Origin: Planctomycetota bacterium
GTDB taxonomy: Bacteria > Planctomycetota > PLA2 > JAEUHO01
Assembly: GCA_029213105.1 (NCBI GenBank)
Contig: JARGNS010000034.1
Span: 1 to 14,567 of the forward strand
Length of the DNA stretch: 14,567 nt
Direction of reading: 5' to 3'
The position numbers were made by a program, and so were the translations under genes. This document shows, piece after piece, positions 6,892 to 13,681 of this stretch (its first letter is position 1; each line of letters opens with the position of its first letter). The notes under the pieces are model-generated. The model made no database searches and was not told the origin of the DNA. It worked only from the letters and a program-made list of their open reading frames with translations.

Positions 6892-7515
6892 GTGCAGCGG
6901 CTCCTGATGATCGACAACTACGACTCCTTCACCCACAACGCGGTGGACCTGCTCACCCAGCTCGGGGCCTCCGTGGAGGTGGTGCGTAACGATCAACTGC
7001 GGGCCAAGGACGTCGGACCGGACGACTTCGCCGGCATCGTGCTCTCACCTGGACCCGGGCGCCCCCGCGATGCCGGCGTGTGCGTTCCCCTGGTGCGCCG
7101 CCTCGGAGCCCAGGTCCCGATCCTGGGTATCTGCCTGGGCCACCAGGCGATCGCCGTGGCCTACGGCGGGCGCATCGTCCGGGCCGAGCGCCCCCTGCAT
7201 GGCACCGCCACCTGGGTCGACCGGCCCGCGGAGCCCGTCCCGGGCCGCAGCGTCGTGGATGGCCTGCCGCGCCGCTTCCGGGTCGCCCGCTACCACTCCC
7301 TCGTGGTGGATCCGGCACGGCCGGGCCGCGACCTGCGGGTCACCTGCCGGTCCGCGGAGGGCGAGATCATGGGCCTCCGGCACACGGAGCATCCGGTGGA
7401 GGGCGTGCAGTTCCATCCGGAGAGCTACCTGTCGCCCCGGGGGCCCCAGATCCTGGCCGCGTTCCTCCGCCGGGCGGGTCTGCGACCGCGGGGCGTCACC
7501 AGGGTCGTGCGGTAG
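6892..7515 (+). CDS. pabA: Glutamine amidotransferase, anthranilate/aminodeoxychorismate synthase component II
   Basis: Class I glutamine amidotransferase that releases ammonia from glutamine for a chorismate-using partner, either TrpE (tryptophan) or PabB (folate). TrpG and PabA cannot be told apart here and often one protein serves both, so the symbol is a convenience. From GTG 6892 it is 207 residues. DNYDSFTHN lies at 8-16, SPGPG at 52-56, the nucleophile elbow GICLGHQ with C81, and HPVEGVQFHPES with H175 and E177, completing the Cys-His-Glu triad. An in-frame ATG at 6907 would cut into the first strand (LLMIDNYDSF), so GTG is preferred despite a weak ribosome site. No TrpE/PabB partner is in the window. 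It is followed by pyrF after 11 bases. Confidence 0.88.
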   Translation: MQRLLMIDNYDSFTHNAVDLLTQLGASVEVVRNDQLRAKDVGPDDFAGIVLSPGPGRPRDAGVCVPLVRRLGAQVPILGICLGHQAIAVAYGGRIVRAERPLHGTATWVDRPAEPVPGRSVVDGLPRRFRVARYHSLVVDPARPGRDLRVTCRSAEGEIMGLRHTEHPVEGVQFHPESYLSPRGPQILAAFLRRAGLRPRGVTRVVR

Positions 7516-7526
7516 TCTTGCGCCCA

Positions 7527-8414
7527 ATGACGGCACCTATCCCCTTCTTCGATCGCCTCGAGGCGGTCCGGCAAGAGCGCGGCAGCATCCTGTGCGTGGG
7601 CATCGACCCGCGCCTGGAGCGCATGCCCCTCGAAATCACCGAGGGCCTCGACGGCGACGTCGAGGCGATCCTCACCCGGTTCGGCATCGAGCTGCTCGAT
7701 CTGGCGGGCCCGCAGGCGGCCTGCTTCAAGCCGCAGATCGCCTTCTTCGAGGCCCACGGCATGTCCGGCCTGCGCGCCTTCGCGGCGATCGTGGCGGCGG
7801 CCCGCGAGCGCGGCCTCCTCGTCATCGGCGATGTGAAGCGCGGGGACATCGGCTCGACCGCGGCGGCCTACGCCCAGGCCTTCCTCGAGCCCGGTGGCGA
7901 CCTCGAAGTCGACGCCATCACGATCAACCCCTACCTGGGGGCCGATGCGCTGCAGCCCTTCGTCGACACCGCGGCGAAGCACGGCAAGGGTCTCTACGTC
8001 CTCGTGCGCACGAGCAACCCCGGCGGGGCCGACCTGCAGGAGCTCGTCGCCGGCGAGCAGCGGATCTTCGAGCACACGGCCGCCCTGGTCCGCTCGCTCG
8101 GTGAGCCCCACGTCAGCGCGACGACCGGGCTCTCTTGTGTTGGCGCGGTGGTCGGCGCGACGACGCCCGAGGCGCTGCAGGCGCTCCGTGGCCAGATGCC
8201 CGACACGCCTTTCCTTGTTCCCGGCTATGGCGCGCAAGGGGGCACGGCGGCCGACGTCGTCCCCGCCTTCCGCGCGGATGGCAGCGGCGCGGTGGTCAAC
8301 GCCTCACGCAGCATCAACTACCCGACGGCCGACGCGGGCGCCTGGCGCGCCGCAGTCGAGCGCGCGGCGCAGGCCGCGCGAGAGGATCTCCATGGTGCAA
8401 GCCTCCCCGCTTGA
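7527..8414 (+). CDS. pyrF: Orotidine 5'-phosphate decarboxylase
   Basis: Last step of de novo UMP synthesis: decarboxylates orotidine 5'-phosphate. 295 residues from ATG 7527, the longer size seen in the group-2 PyrF type (about 270-300) rather than the roughly 230-240 of the E. coli type. Signature elements are CVGIDPR (23-29), CFKPQIAFFEAHG (66-78), and the catalytic DVKRGDIGSTA (102 onward) with D102, K104 and D107. TINPYLGAD, VRTSNPG, and the phosphate-binding VPGYGAQGG followed by VNASRSINYP complete the barrel. Its 3' end overlaps the start of the methyltransferase by 23 bases in another frame, so the downstream genes are likely translated from the same mRNA. Confidence 0.95.
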   Translation: MTAPIPFFDRLEAVRQERGSILCVGIDPRLERMPLEITEGLDGDVEAILTRFGIELLDLAGPQAACFKPQIAFFEAHGMSGLRAFAAIVAAARERGLLVIGDVKRGDIGSTAAAYAQAFLEPGGDLEVDAITINPYLGADALQPFVDTAAKHGKGLYVLVRTSNPGGADLQELVAGEQRIFEHTAALVRSLGEPHVSATTGLSCVGAVVGATTPEALQALRGQMPDTPFLVPGYGAQGGTAADVVPAFRADGSGAVVNASRSINYPTADAGAWRAAVERAAQAAREDLHGASLPA

Positions 8415-9168
8415 TGATCCCTGGTTCGTCCAGGCCTTCGACCGCACCTGGTTGCGGCTGTATGCGCACCGGGATGACGCCGAGGCGACAGCCGCGGCTC
8501 CGGCGATGGTCGGACACCTCGGGCTCGACGTCGGCGGCCGCATCCTCGACGTGGGTTGCGGTGGCGGGCGCTACGCGCGCGCGCTGGCCGACTACGGCAT
8601 GCGCGTCACCGGGGTGGACCTCTCCGAGGAGTTGCTCGAAGTCGCGCGCGAGAAGAGTCCCTACCTGCCCGGCAAGCCGGACTTCTACCGACGCGACATC
8701 CGCAAGCTGCCGTTCTTCGGGCAGTTCGATGGCGCGGTGTCGATGTTCACGTCGTTCGGCTACTTCGATCGGCGCGAGGACGACCTCGCGATCTTCCGCG
8801 GCGTTCATCGCGGCCTCATCTCCGGCGGGCGGTTCCTCGTGGACTTCCTGAATGCGGAGCAGGTGCGCGCGACACTCGTCGAGTCCGAGCAGCGCGACGA
8901 CGGCAAGATGATCGTCGATATCGAGCGCCGCATCGCCGATGGCCCCTTTGGCCCGTGTGTGTTCAAGCGCATCCGCGCGGCGGACGCCATCAGTGGCCGT
9001 TCGCTCGCCGAGTTCGAAGAGCGCGTGCGGCTGTACACGCCCGACGAAGTCGAGGCGCTCCTCTCCGAGTCCGGCTTCGCGCTGCTGGGCGATCGCATGG
9101 GCGACGTCCAGGGTGCGCCGCATGATGCGAGCGCCGGCCGCTTCGTTCGCCTGGCGGAGCGTTCTTGA
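8392..9168 (+). CDS. Class I SAM-dependent methyltransferase, possible bacillithiol N-methyltransferase
   Basis: 258 residues from ATG 8392, which has AGAGGA 5 bases upstream. Rossmann-type methyltransferase: motif I ILDVGCGGGRYA (51-62) binds SAM, the acidic D76 in GVDLS ends strand 2, and D102 plus FDGAVSMFTSFGYF (112-125) follow. A W/Y-rich N-terminus (PWFVQAFDRTWLRLYAHRD) precedes it. The gene overlaps pyrF by 23 bases and bshC by 4 bases. Because it sits directly before three bacillithiol genes, the inferred job is methylating bacillithiol, as the NmbA methyltransferase does in Chlorobi to make N-methyl-bacillithiol. The substrate cannot be read from the sequence. Other small-molecule methyltransferase roles remain possible. 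Confidence 0.85.
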   Translation: MVQASPLDDPWFVQAFDRTWLRLYAHRDDAEATAAAPAMVGHLGLDVGGRILDVGCGGGRYARALADYGMRVTGVDLSEELLEVAREKSPYLPGKPDFYRRDIRKLPFFGQFDGAVSMFTSFGYFDRREDDLAIFRGVHRGLISGGRFLVDFLNAEQVRATLVESEQRDDGKMIVDIERRIADGPFGPCVFKRIRAADAISGRSLAEFEERVRLYTPDEVEALLSESGFALLGDRMGDVQGAPHDASAGRFVRLAERS

Positions 9169-10835
9169 GCGAACCGGCTCCTGCCGTTCGTCTAGAGCAC
9201 CTCGGACCCGACGAGGGTCCGGTGATGAGTGCCTTCGCCCGCGCGCTGCGTACGGGGGAAGGCGCGCCGCTCGAGTATCTCGACCCGCCCCCGCGCGATG
9301 ACGAGGGCTGGTGTGCCCTGCTCGACCGCACGGCCGCCGCCGTGACGCCCGTACCCGCCGCGCTCGCCGACGCCCTGGCCGGTCGCCAGGAGGCGCTCGG
9401 CGCGGGCGCGCAGGCCGTGGCCAACGCCCAGGCGCTCGGCGCGACGGATCGACCGACCCTCGCGGTGGTGACGGGGCAGCAAGCGGGCCTCCTCGGCGGT
9501 CCGTTGCTCACCTTCCACAAGGCGGCGGGCGCGATCGCGCTGGCCCGCAAGCTTGACGGCCTGGGCGGACATCGCGTCGTGCCGCTGTTCTGGCTGGCGT
9601 CGGAGGATCACGACTTCGACGAAGCCAACCGTGCCGTCGTGATCGACCGTGCGGGGCAGGCGCAGGGCCTGCGCCTGGCCATGCAGGGTGACGGCCGCAG
9701 CCTCATGGACGTGGACGTGCCGGCGGAATGCAGTGAGGCCCTCGAGGCCGAGCTCGCCGCGGCCCTGCCCGACACCGAGCGCAGCCGCGACGTGCAGGCA
9801 CTCGTGGCACGCAGGCCGGGCGAGGATCCTGCCACGTGGGCCGCCCGGGCGCTCGTGGCCGTCTTCGGCGACAGCGGCCTCGTGGTCGTGGAGCCGCCCG
9901 TGTTGCTGCCGTGGGTTGGCGAGACCTACGGGTGGTTGCTCGATCACGCCGAGACGATTCGCGCGGCCGTGGATGCCACGGGCGAAGCCCTGGTGGCAGC
10001 CGGCCTGCCCGCCCCGCTGCATCCGCAGGCCCCCGACGCCACGCCGCTGTTCTTCCGGCGAGAGGCCGGCGGCCCGCGCCTGCGCATCGGTCTCGACGGG
10101 GAGTCGCCCACATTGCGCGGCGAGCCCGCCGGCATGACCCGGGCCGAGCTGCGCGCAACGCTTGTGGCGCACCCCGAGCAAGGCAGCGGCAACGTGATCG
10201 GGCGCGTGTTCGTGCAGAACCGCCACCTTCCGACGTTGTGCTACGTGGCCGGTCCGAGCGAGATCGCCTACCAGGCGCAGGTCCGCACCGCCGCCGAGGC
10301 CACGGGCACGTTCTTCCCGCTGGCCCTGCCGCGGCCGGAGGCGACCTGGGTCGACGCCAAGACCGAGGCGGCCCTGATCGATCTGGACCGCAGCGCTCGC
10401 GCCGTGCTCGCCGGTGCCGAGGCGCCCGCGGAGTCCCAGGACGAAGCACTGGTCGCGGGGCTCGCCGCGGTCACGAAACGCCTCGAGGATCTCGCGACGG
10501 ATGCAGAGGGGTTGCTTGCCCGCGGGGGACGTGGCGCGGACGCGGTGCGTCGGGCGCTCGAGCGCACCGCCCAGACCTGGACGAAGGCGGAGGTCTCCAT
10601 CCAGCGCGCCTTCGATCTGGACGCCGGTGTCGGTCGCGCCCGCTGGGCGCGGGGCCTGGCCCTGCTGAAGCCCCACGGCAAGGGGCAGGATCGTCTGCTC
10701 TCCCCGGTCTCCCTCGCGGCGCGCCACGGGCTCGCCGCCGTGCGCGCAGGACTCGATTCCATGGATTGCTTGCGACCTGCGCACCATCTCGTGCATCTAG
10801 GGGGCGGACCCCGCACGGAGGACACGAACGCATGA
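9165..10835 (+). CDS. bshC: Bacillithiol synthase BshC (cysteine-adding enzyme)
   Basis: Final step of bacillithiol synthesis: joins L-cysteine to glucosaminyl-malate. 556 residues, close to the family's roughly 540. Family signatures are VVTGQQAGLLGGP (101-113), VPLFWLASEDHDFDEAN (139-155) and YVAGPSEIAYQAQ (about 360-372), with a C-terminal helical part rich in charged residues as expected for the coiled coil. The start is an unusual TTG at 9165 that shares its bases with the TGA of the methyltransferase (TTGA, 4-base overlap), supported by GCGGAG 5 bases upstream. The end overlaps bshB1 as ATGA. The coupling to neighbours on both sides implies one protein production unit. Confidence 0.93.
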   Translation: MSEPAPAVRLEHLGPDEGPVMSAFARALRTGEGAPLEYLDPPPRDDEGWCALLDRTAAAVTPVPAALADALAGRQEALGAGAQAVANAQALGATDRPTLAVVTGQQAGLLGGPLLTFHKAAGAIALARKLDGLGGHRVVPLFWLASEDHDFDEANRAVVIDRAGQAQGLRLAMQGDGRSLMDVDVPAECSEALEAELAAALPDTERSRDVQALVARRPGEDPATWAARALVAVFGDSGLVVVEPPVLLPWVGETYGWLLDHAETIRAAVDATGEALVAAGLPAPLHPQAPDATPLFFRREAGGPRLRIGLDGESPTLRGEPAGMTRAELRATLVAHPEQGSGNVIGRVFVQNRHLPTLCYVAGPSEIAYQAQVRTAAEATGTFFPLALPRPEATWVDAKTEAALIDLDRSARAVLAGAEAPAESQDEALVAGLAAVTKRLEDLATDAEGLLARGGRGADAVRRALERTAQTWTKAEVSIQRAFDLDAGVGRARWARGLALLKPHGKGQDRLLSPVSLAARHGLAAVRAGLDSMDCLRPAHHLVHLGGGPRTEDTNA

Positions 10836-11578
10836 GTGCCGATCTGCCCGAACCGGTCGACGTCCTGGCCTTCGGGCCGCACCCCGACGATGTCGAGCTC
10901 TGTGCCGGCGGCTTCATGCTGCGCTGCAAGGATGCCGGGTACCGGAGCGTCATCGTCGACTTCACTCGCGGTGAGGCCGGCACACGCGGCAGCGCCGAGA
11001 TCCGTGATCGCGAGACGGCGGCGGCCAGCGAGCTGCTGGGCCTCGTAGCCCGTGAGAACCTCGGCCTCCCGGACGCAGCCCTCGAGGTCACCCACGAGAT
11101 GACCGTGCCCGTCGTCGAGGCCATTCGGCGCTGGCGGCCGCGCATCGTCTTGAGTCCCTGCCGCGAGGATCGCCATCCGGATCACATCGCGGCGGCGCTG
11201 CTCGTCCAGAACGCCTACTACGGCGCGACGATCGGCAAGATGCCCGGCACCGCGCTGCCCCCCCATCGCCCCGATGCGCTGATCGAGTACTTCGGGCATC
11301 TCGAGCCGCAACCGAGCTTCATCCTCGATGTGTCGGATGTGTGGGAGCGCCGCTGGGAGGTTGCACGCTGCTACGCCTCGCAGCTCGGGCTCGACGGTGC
11401 GGACGGCGCTCAGACGAACATCGCGTCGGACGAGTTCGAGCGGCGCTACGAGAACCGCTTTGCGTACTGGGGGTCGCGCATCGGCGCCGCCTTCGGTGAG
11501 CCGTTCCGCGTCGATCGCATGGTGCCTGTCGATGATCCCGTGGCCGCCTTCCGCAAGCGCGGCCAGGCCGTGCTGTAG
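10832..11578 (+). CDS. bshB1: N-acetylglucosaminyl-malate deacetylase (PIG-L/LmbE family)
   Basis: Zinc deacetylase that turns GlcNAc-malate into GlcN-malate, the second step of bacillithiol synthesis. 248 residues from ATG 10832, with CGGAGG 10 bases upstream. The zinc site of the PIG-L family is visible: FGPHPDDVEL gives H17 and D20 with the catalytic D19, and RHPDHIAAA gives H118. The region ARCYASQLG near the middle-to-end and the YENRFAYWGSRIGAAFGEPF segment are typical of BshB1 rather than of other LmbE-like enzymes. It overlaps bshC by ATGA and is followed 8 bases later by bshA. Mycothiol or general LmbE deacetylase roles are unlikely given the neighbours. Confidence 0.93.
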   Translation: MSADLPEPVDVLAFGPHPDDVELCAGGFMLRCKDAGYRSVIVDFTRGEAGTRGSAEIRDRETAAASELLGLVARENLGLPDAALEVTHEMTVPVVEAIRRWRPRIVLSPCREDRHPDHIAAALLVQNAYYGATIGKMPGTALPPHRPDALIEYFGHLEPQPSFILDVSDVWERRWEVARCYASQLGLDGADGAQTNIASDEFERRYENRFAYWGSRIGAAFGEPFRVDRMVPVDDPVAAFRKRGQAVL

Positions 11579-11586
11579 GCCGCGTG

Positions 11587-12720
11587 ATGACAGATCGCCC
11601 GCTCAAGATCGGTGTCGTCTGCTATCCGACCTTTGGAGGTTCGGGTGTCGTGGCGACGGAGGTTTGCCGGGGCATGGCCGACCGCGGCCACGAGATCCAT
11701 CTCCTGAGCTACGCCCCGCCGGCGCGCTTGGGCGGCTTCGATCAGAACATCCACTTGCACGAGGTGGAGGTCTCGAGCTACCCGCTCTTCAAGTACCCGC
11801 CGTACGACCTCGCGCTCGCGTCCCGCCTCGCGGAGATCGCCGACGACGCTGCGCTCGATCTCGTGCACGTGCACTACGCGATCCCCCACACCGTTGCGGC
11901 CCTGCTTGCCAAGGAGATCCTTGGCCGTGACCTTCCGGTCGTGACGACGCTGCATGGCACCGACATCACCGTCGTCGGGCAGGATCCCGCCTACAAGCGG
12001 GTGATGCGCTGGGCGCTGCGCAACTCCGACGCGGTGACGAGTGTGTCCGAGTACCTCAAGGAGCGCACGGCCGAGGTGTTCGGGCTCGACGAGGGCATCC
12101 AGGTCATCCCGAACTTCGTCGACTCCGAGCGCTTCAAGCCGGGGTACGAGCGAGGCATCCGCACGTGCTTCTCCAAGCACGACGAGCCCGTCCTCATGCA
12201 CGTGAGCAACTTCCGGCCCGTGAAGCGTGCCATCCTCGCGATCGAAGCGTTCAGCCATGTCGTTGCGTCGAGGCCCGCGACACTCGTGATGGTGGGCGAT
12301 GGTCCGGACCGTGCGGCTTGTGAGCGACGAGCCCAGAAGCTCGGCATCAAGGATCGCGTGCGCTTCCTCGGGGCCCAGTCCGATGTGCAGCATCTGCTCC
12401 CGGCGGCGGACCTGTTCCTGTTGCCGTCGGAGTACGAGAGCTTCGGCCTGGCCGCCCTGGAGGCGATGGCCTGCGGGGTCGTGCCCGTGGTGACCGATGC
12501 GGGCGGCCTGCCCGAGGTCATCCGAGATGGTGAAGATGGTGTTTTGGTCCCTGATTCCGAGATGGATCGGATGGGCGCAGTTGCTGCATCGTTGCTGGAC
12601 GACAAAGCCCGGCTGGCGCGGATGTCGGCGGCAGCGCGTGAGGCTGCGGTCGGCCGTTTCGGTCGGGTAAGCGTCGTCGAACGATATGAGGCGGTCTACC
12701 GCAGCGTCTTGACTCCATGA
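11587..12720 (+). CDS. bshA: N-acetyl-alpha-D-glucosaminyl L-malate synthase
   Basis: Retaining GT4-family glycosyltransferase that makes GlcNAc-malate from UDP-GlcNAc and L-malate, the first step of bacillithiol synthesis. 377 residues, the usual BshA length. The N-terminal acceptor domain has YPTFGGSGVVATE (13-25), VHYAIPH (95-101) and TLHGTDIT (121-128). The C-terminal donor domain has HVSNFRPVKR (205-214), VMVGDGPD (234-241) and ESFGLAALEAMACG (284-297), the nucleotide-sugar binding EX7E-type motif. ATG 11587 is chosen; a GTG three bases earlier is also possible. The ribosome site is poor, consistent with coupling to bshB1, which ends 8 bases before. Confidence 0.94.
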   Translation: MTDRPLKIGVVCYPTFGGSGVVATEVCRGMADRGHEIHLLSYAPPARLGGFDQNIHLHEVEVSSYPLFKYPPYDLALASRLAEIADDAALDLVHVHYAIPHTVAALLAKEILGRDLPVVTTLHGTDITVVGQDPAYKRVMRWALRNSDAVTSVSEYLKERTAEVFGLDEGIQVIPNFVDSERFKPGYERGIRTCFSKHDEPVLMHVSNFRPVKRAILAIEAFSHVVASRPATLVMVGDGPDRAACERRAQKLGIKDRVRFLGAQSDVQHLLPAADLFLLPSEYESFGLAALEAMACGVVPVVTDAGGLPEVIRDGEDGVLVPDSEMDRMGAVAASLLDDKARLARMSAAAREAAVGRFGRVSVVERYEAVYRSVLTP

Positions 12721-12769
12721 GACGCGGCCGGGCTGCCGATAAGTGGTAGGTACACCCGGGGTTCCATTC

Positions 12770-13660
12770 GTGTCCGAGACGTCCAGCAGCACCAGCCGAG
12801 CCCGCGCGAGCCGTACGGCCCGCAAGCCGCGCTCGAACTTCGACGCGTATCTGTCGGAGATCCGGCAGCACGACCTCGTGACCGCCGACGAGGAGAAGGC
12901 CCTCGCTCGCCGCGTGCAGAACCAGGACGTCGATCACATCGACGCCATGGTGGCGCGGGAGGCTCTCATCCTCGCGAACCTACGCTTGGTCGTATCCGTT
13001 GCGAAGCGCTACCAGAACCGCGGCATGATCCTGGGCGACCTCGTCGAGGAGGGCAACCTCGGCCTCGTGCATGCGGTAGAGAAGTTCGATCCCGAGATGG
13101 ACACGCGCTTCTCCACGTACGCCACGTGGTGGATCAAGCAGGCCATCCGGCGCGCACTGATCAACAAGGTCAAGACCGTGCGCATTCCGTCGTACTTGAC
13201 CGAGGAACTGAACCGCTGGCGCAACTTCGCTCGGAAGTTCGAGCAAGAGAACGGCCGCGCGCCGGAGCCGGACGAGCTCGTGGCGGCGATGCAGCCGCAA
13301 CCGGGCCGGCGCAAGCTGCTCTTGCGCCTCTTCCGCGATACGCCGGCGGGCAATGCCTCCGTGTCTCTCGACCTGCTCTTCGAGACGGTCGAGGCCGTGG
13401 TGGACCCGCGCGCGACGCGGCCCGACCAGATCGACTTCACGGCGTTCGAGCAGGCCGGCCTGAACGACGTCCTCGAGAAGCTTCCCGCGCGGGAGGCCCA
13501 GATCGTGCGCATGCGCTACGGCATTGGCGCCATCGAGCGGCCGATGACGCTGCGCGAGATCGGCCGCGAACTCGGCATCTCCCGCGAGCGCGTGCGCCAG
13601 CTGGAGCACGCAGGCCTGCGTCGCTTGCGCACCACGTTCGGAGTGCGCCGCTCCGCGTGA
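12770..13660 (+). CDS. Sigma-70 family RNA polymerase sigma factor (RpoD/RpoS-like, no region 1.1)
   Basis: Promoter-recognition subunit of RNA polymerase. From GTG 12770 it is 296 residues (SETSSSTSRA after the start); GTG 12743 in the same frame would add 9 residues and is equally possible. After a basic N-terminal tail comes region 1.2 (FDAYLSEIRQHDLVTADEE), then region 2 from LRLVVSVAKRYQNRG through DLVEEGNLGLVHAVEKFD and FSTYATWWIKQAIRRAL (about 71-130). Region 3 begins near VRIPSYLTEELNRW, and region 4 ends with a helix-turn-helix at TLREIGRELGISRERVRQLE. The lack of region 1.1 and the short length suggest an alternative (group 2-like) sigma rather than the housekeeping one. It starts about 49 bases after bshA and lies 21 bases before hemW, so it may be co-transcribed with the thiol genes. 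Its regulon is unknown. Confidence 0.87.
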   Translation: MSETSSSTSRARASRTARKPRSNFDAYLSEIRQHDLVTADEEKALARRVQNQDVDHIDAMVAREALILANLRLVVSVAKRYQNRGMILGDLVEEGNLGLVHAVEKFDPEMDTRFSTYATWWIKQAIRRALINKVKTVRIPSYLTEELNRWRNFARKFEQENGRAPEPDELVAAMQPQPGRRKLLLRLFRDTPAGNASVSLDLLFETVEAVVDPRATRPDQIDFTAFEQAGLNDVLEKLPAREAQIVRMRYGIGAIERPMTLREIGRELGISRERVRQLEHAGLRRLRTTFGVRRSA

Positions 13661-13681
13661 TGTGGCGTAGGGTCGACCGCC

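Noticed and set aside
5639..6907. 422-codon plus-strand frame opposite the NifS-like gene
   Set aside because: The minus strand carries ordered NifS/IscS motifs along its whole length; the plus frame has none.
9192..10796. 534-codon open frame on the minus strand opposite bshC
   Set aside because: Antisense shadow of bshC; composition dominated by Arg, Gly, Ala and His with no family signature or ribosome site support.
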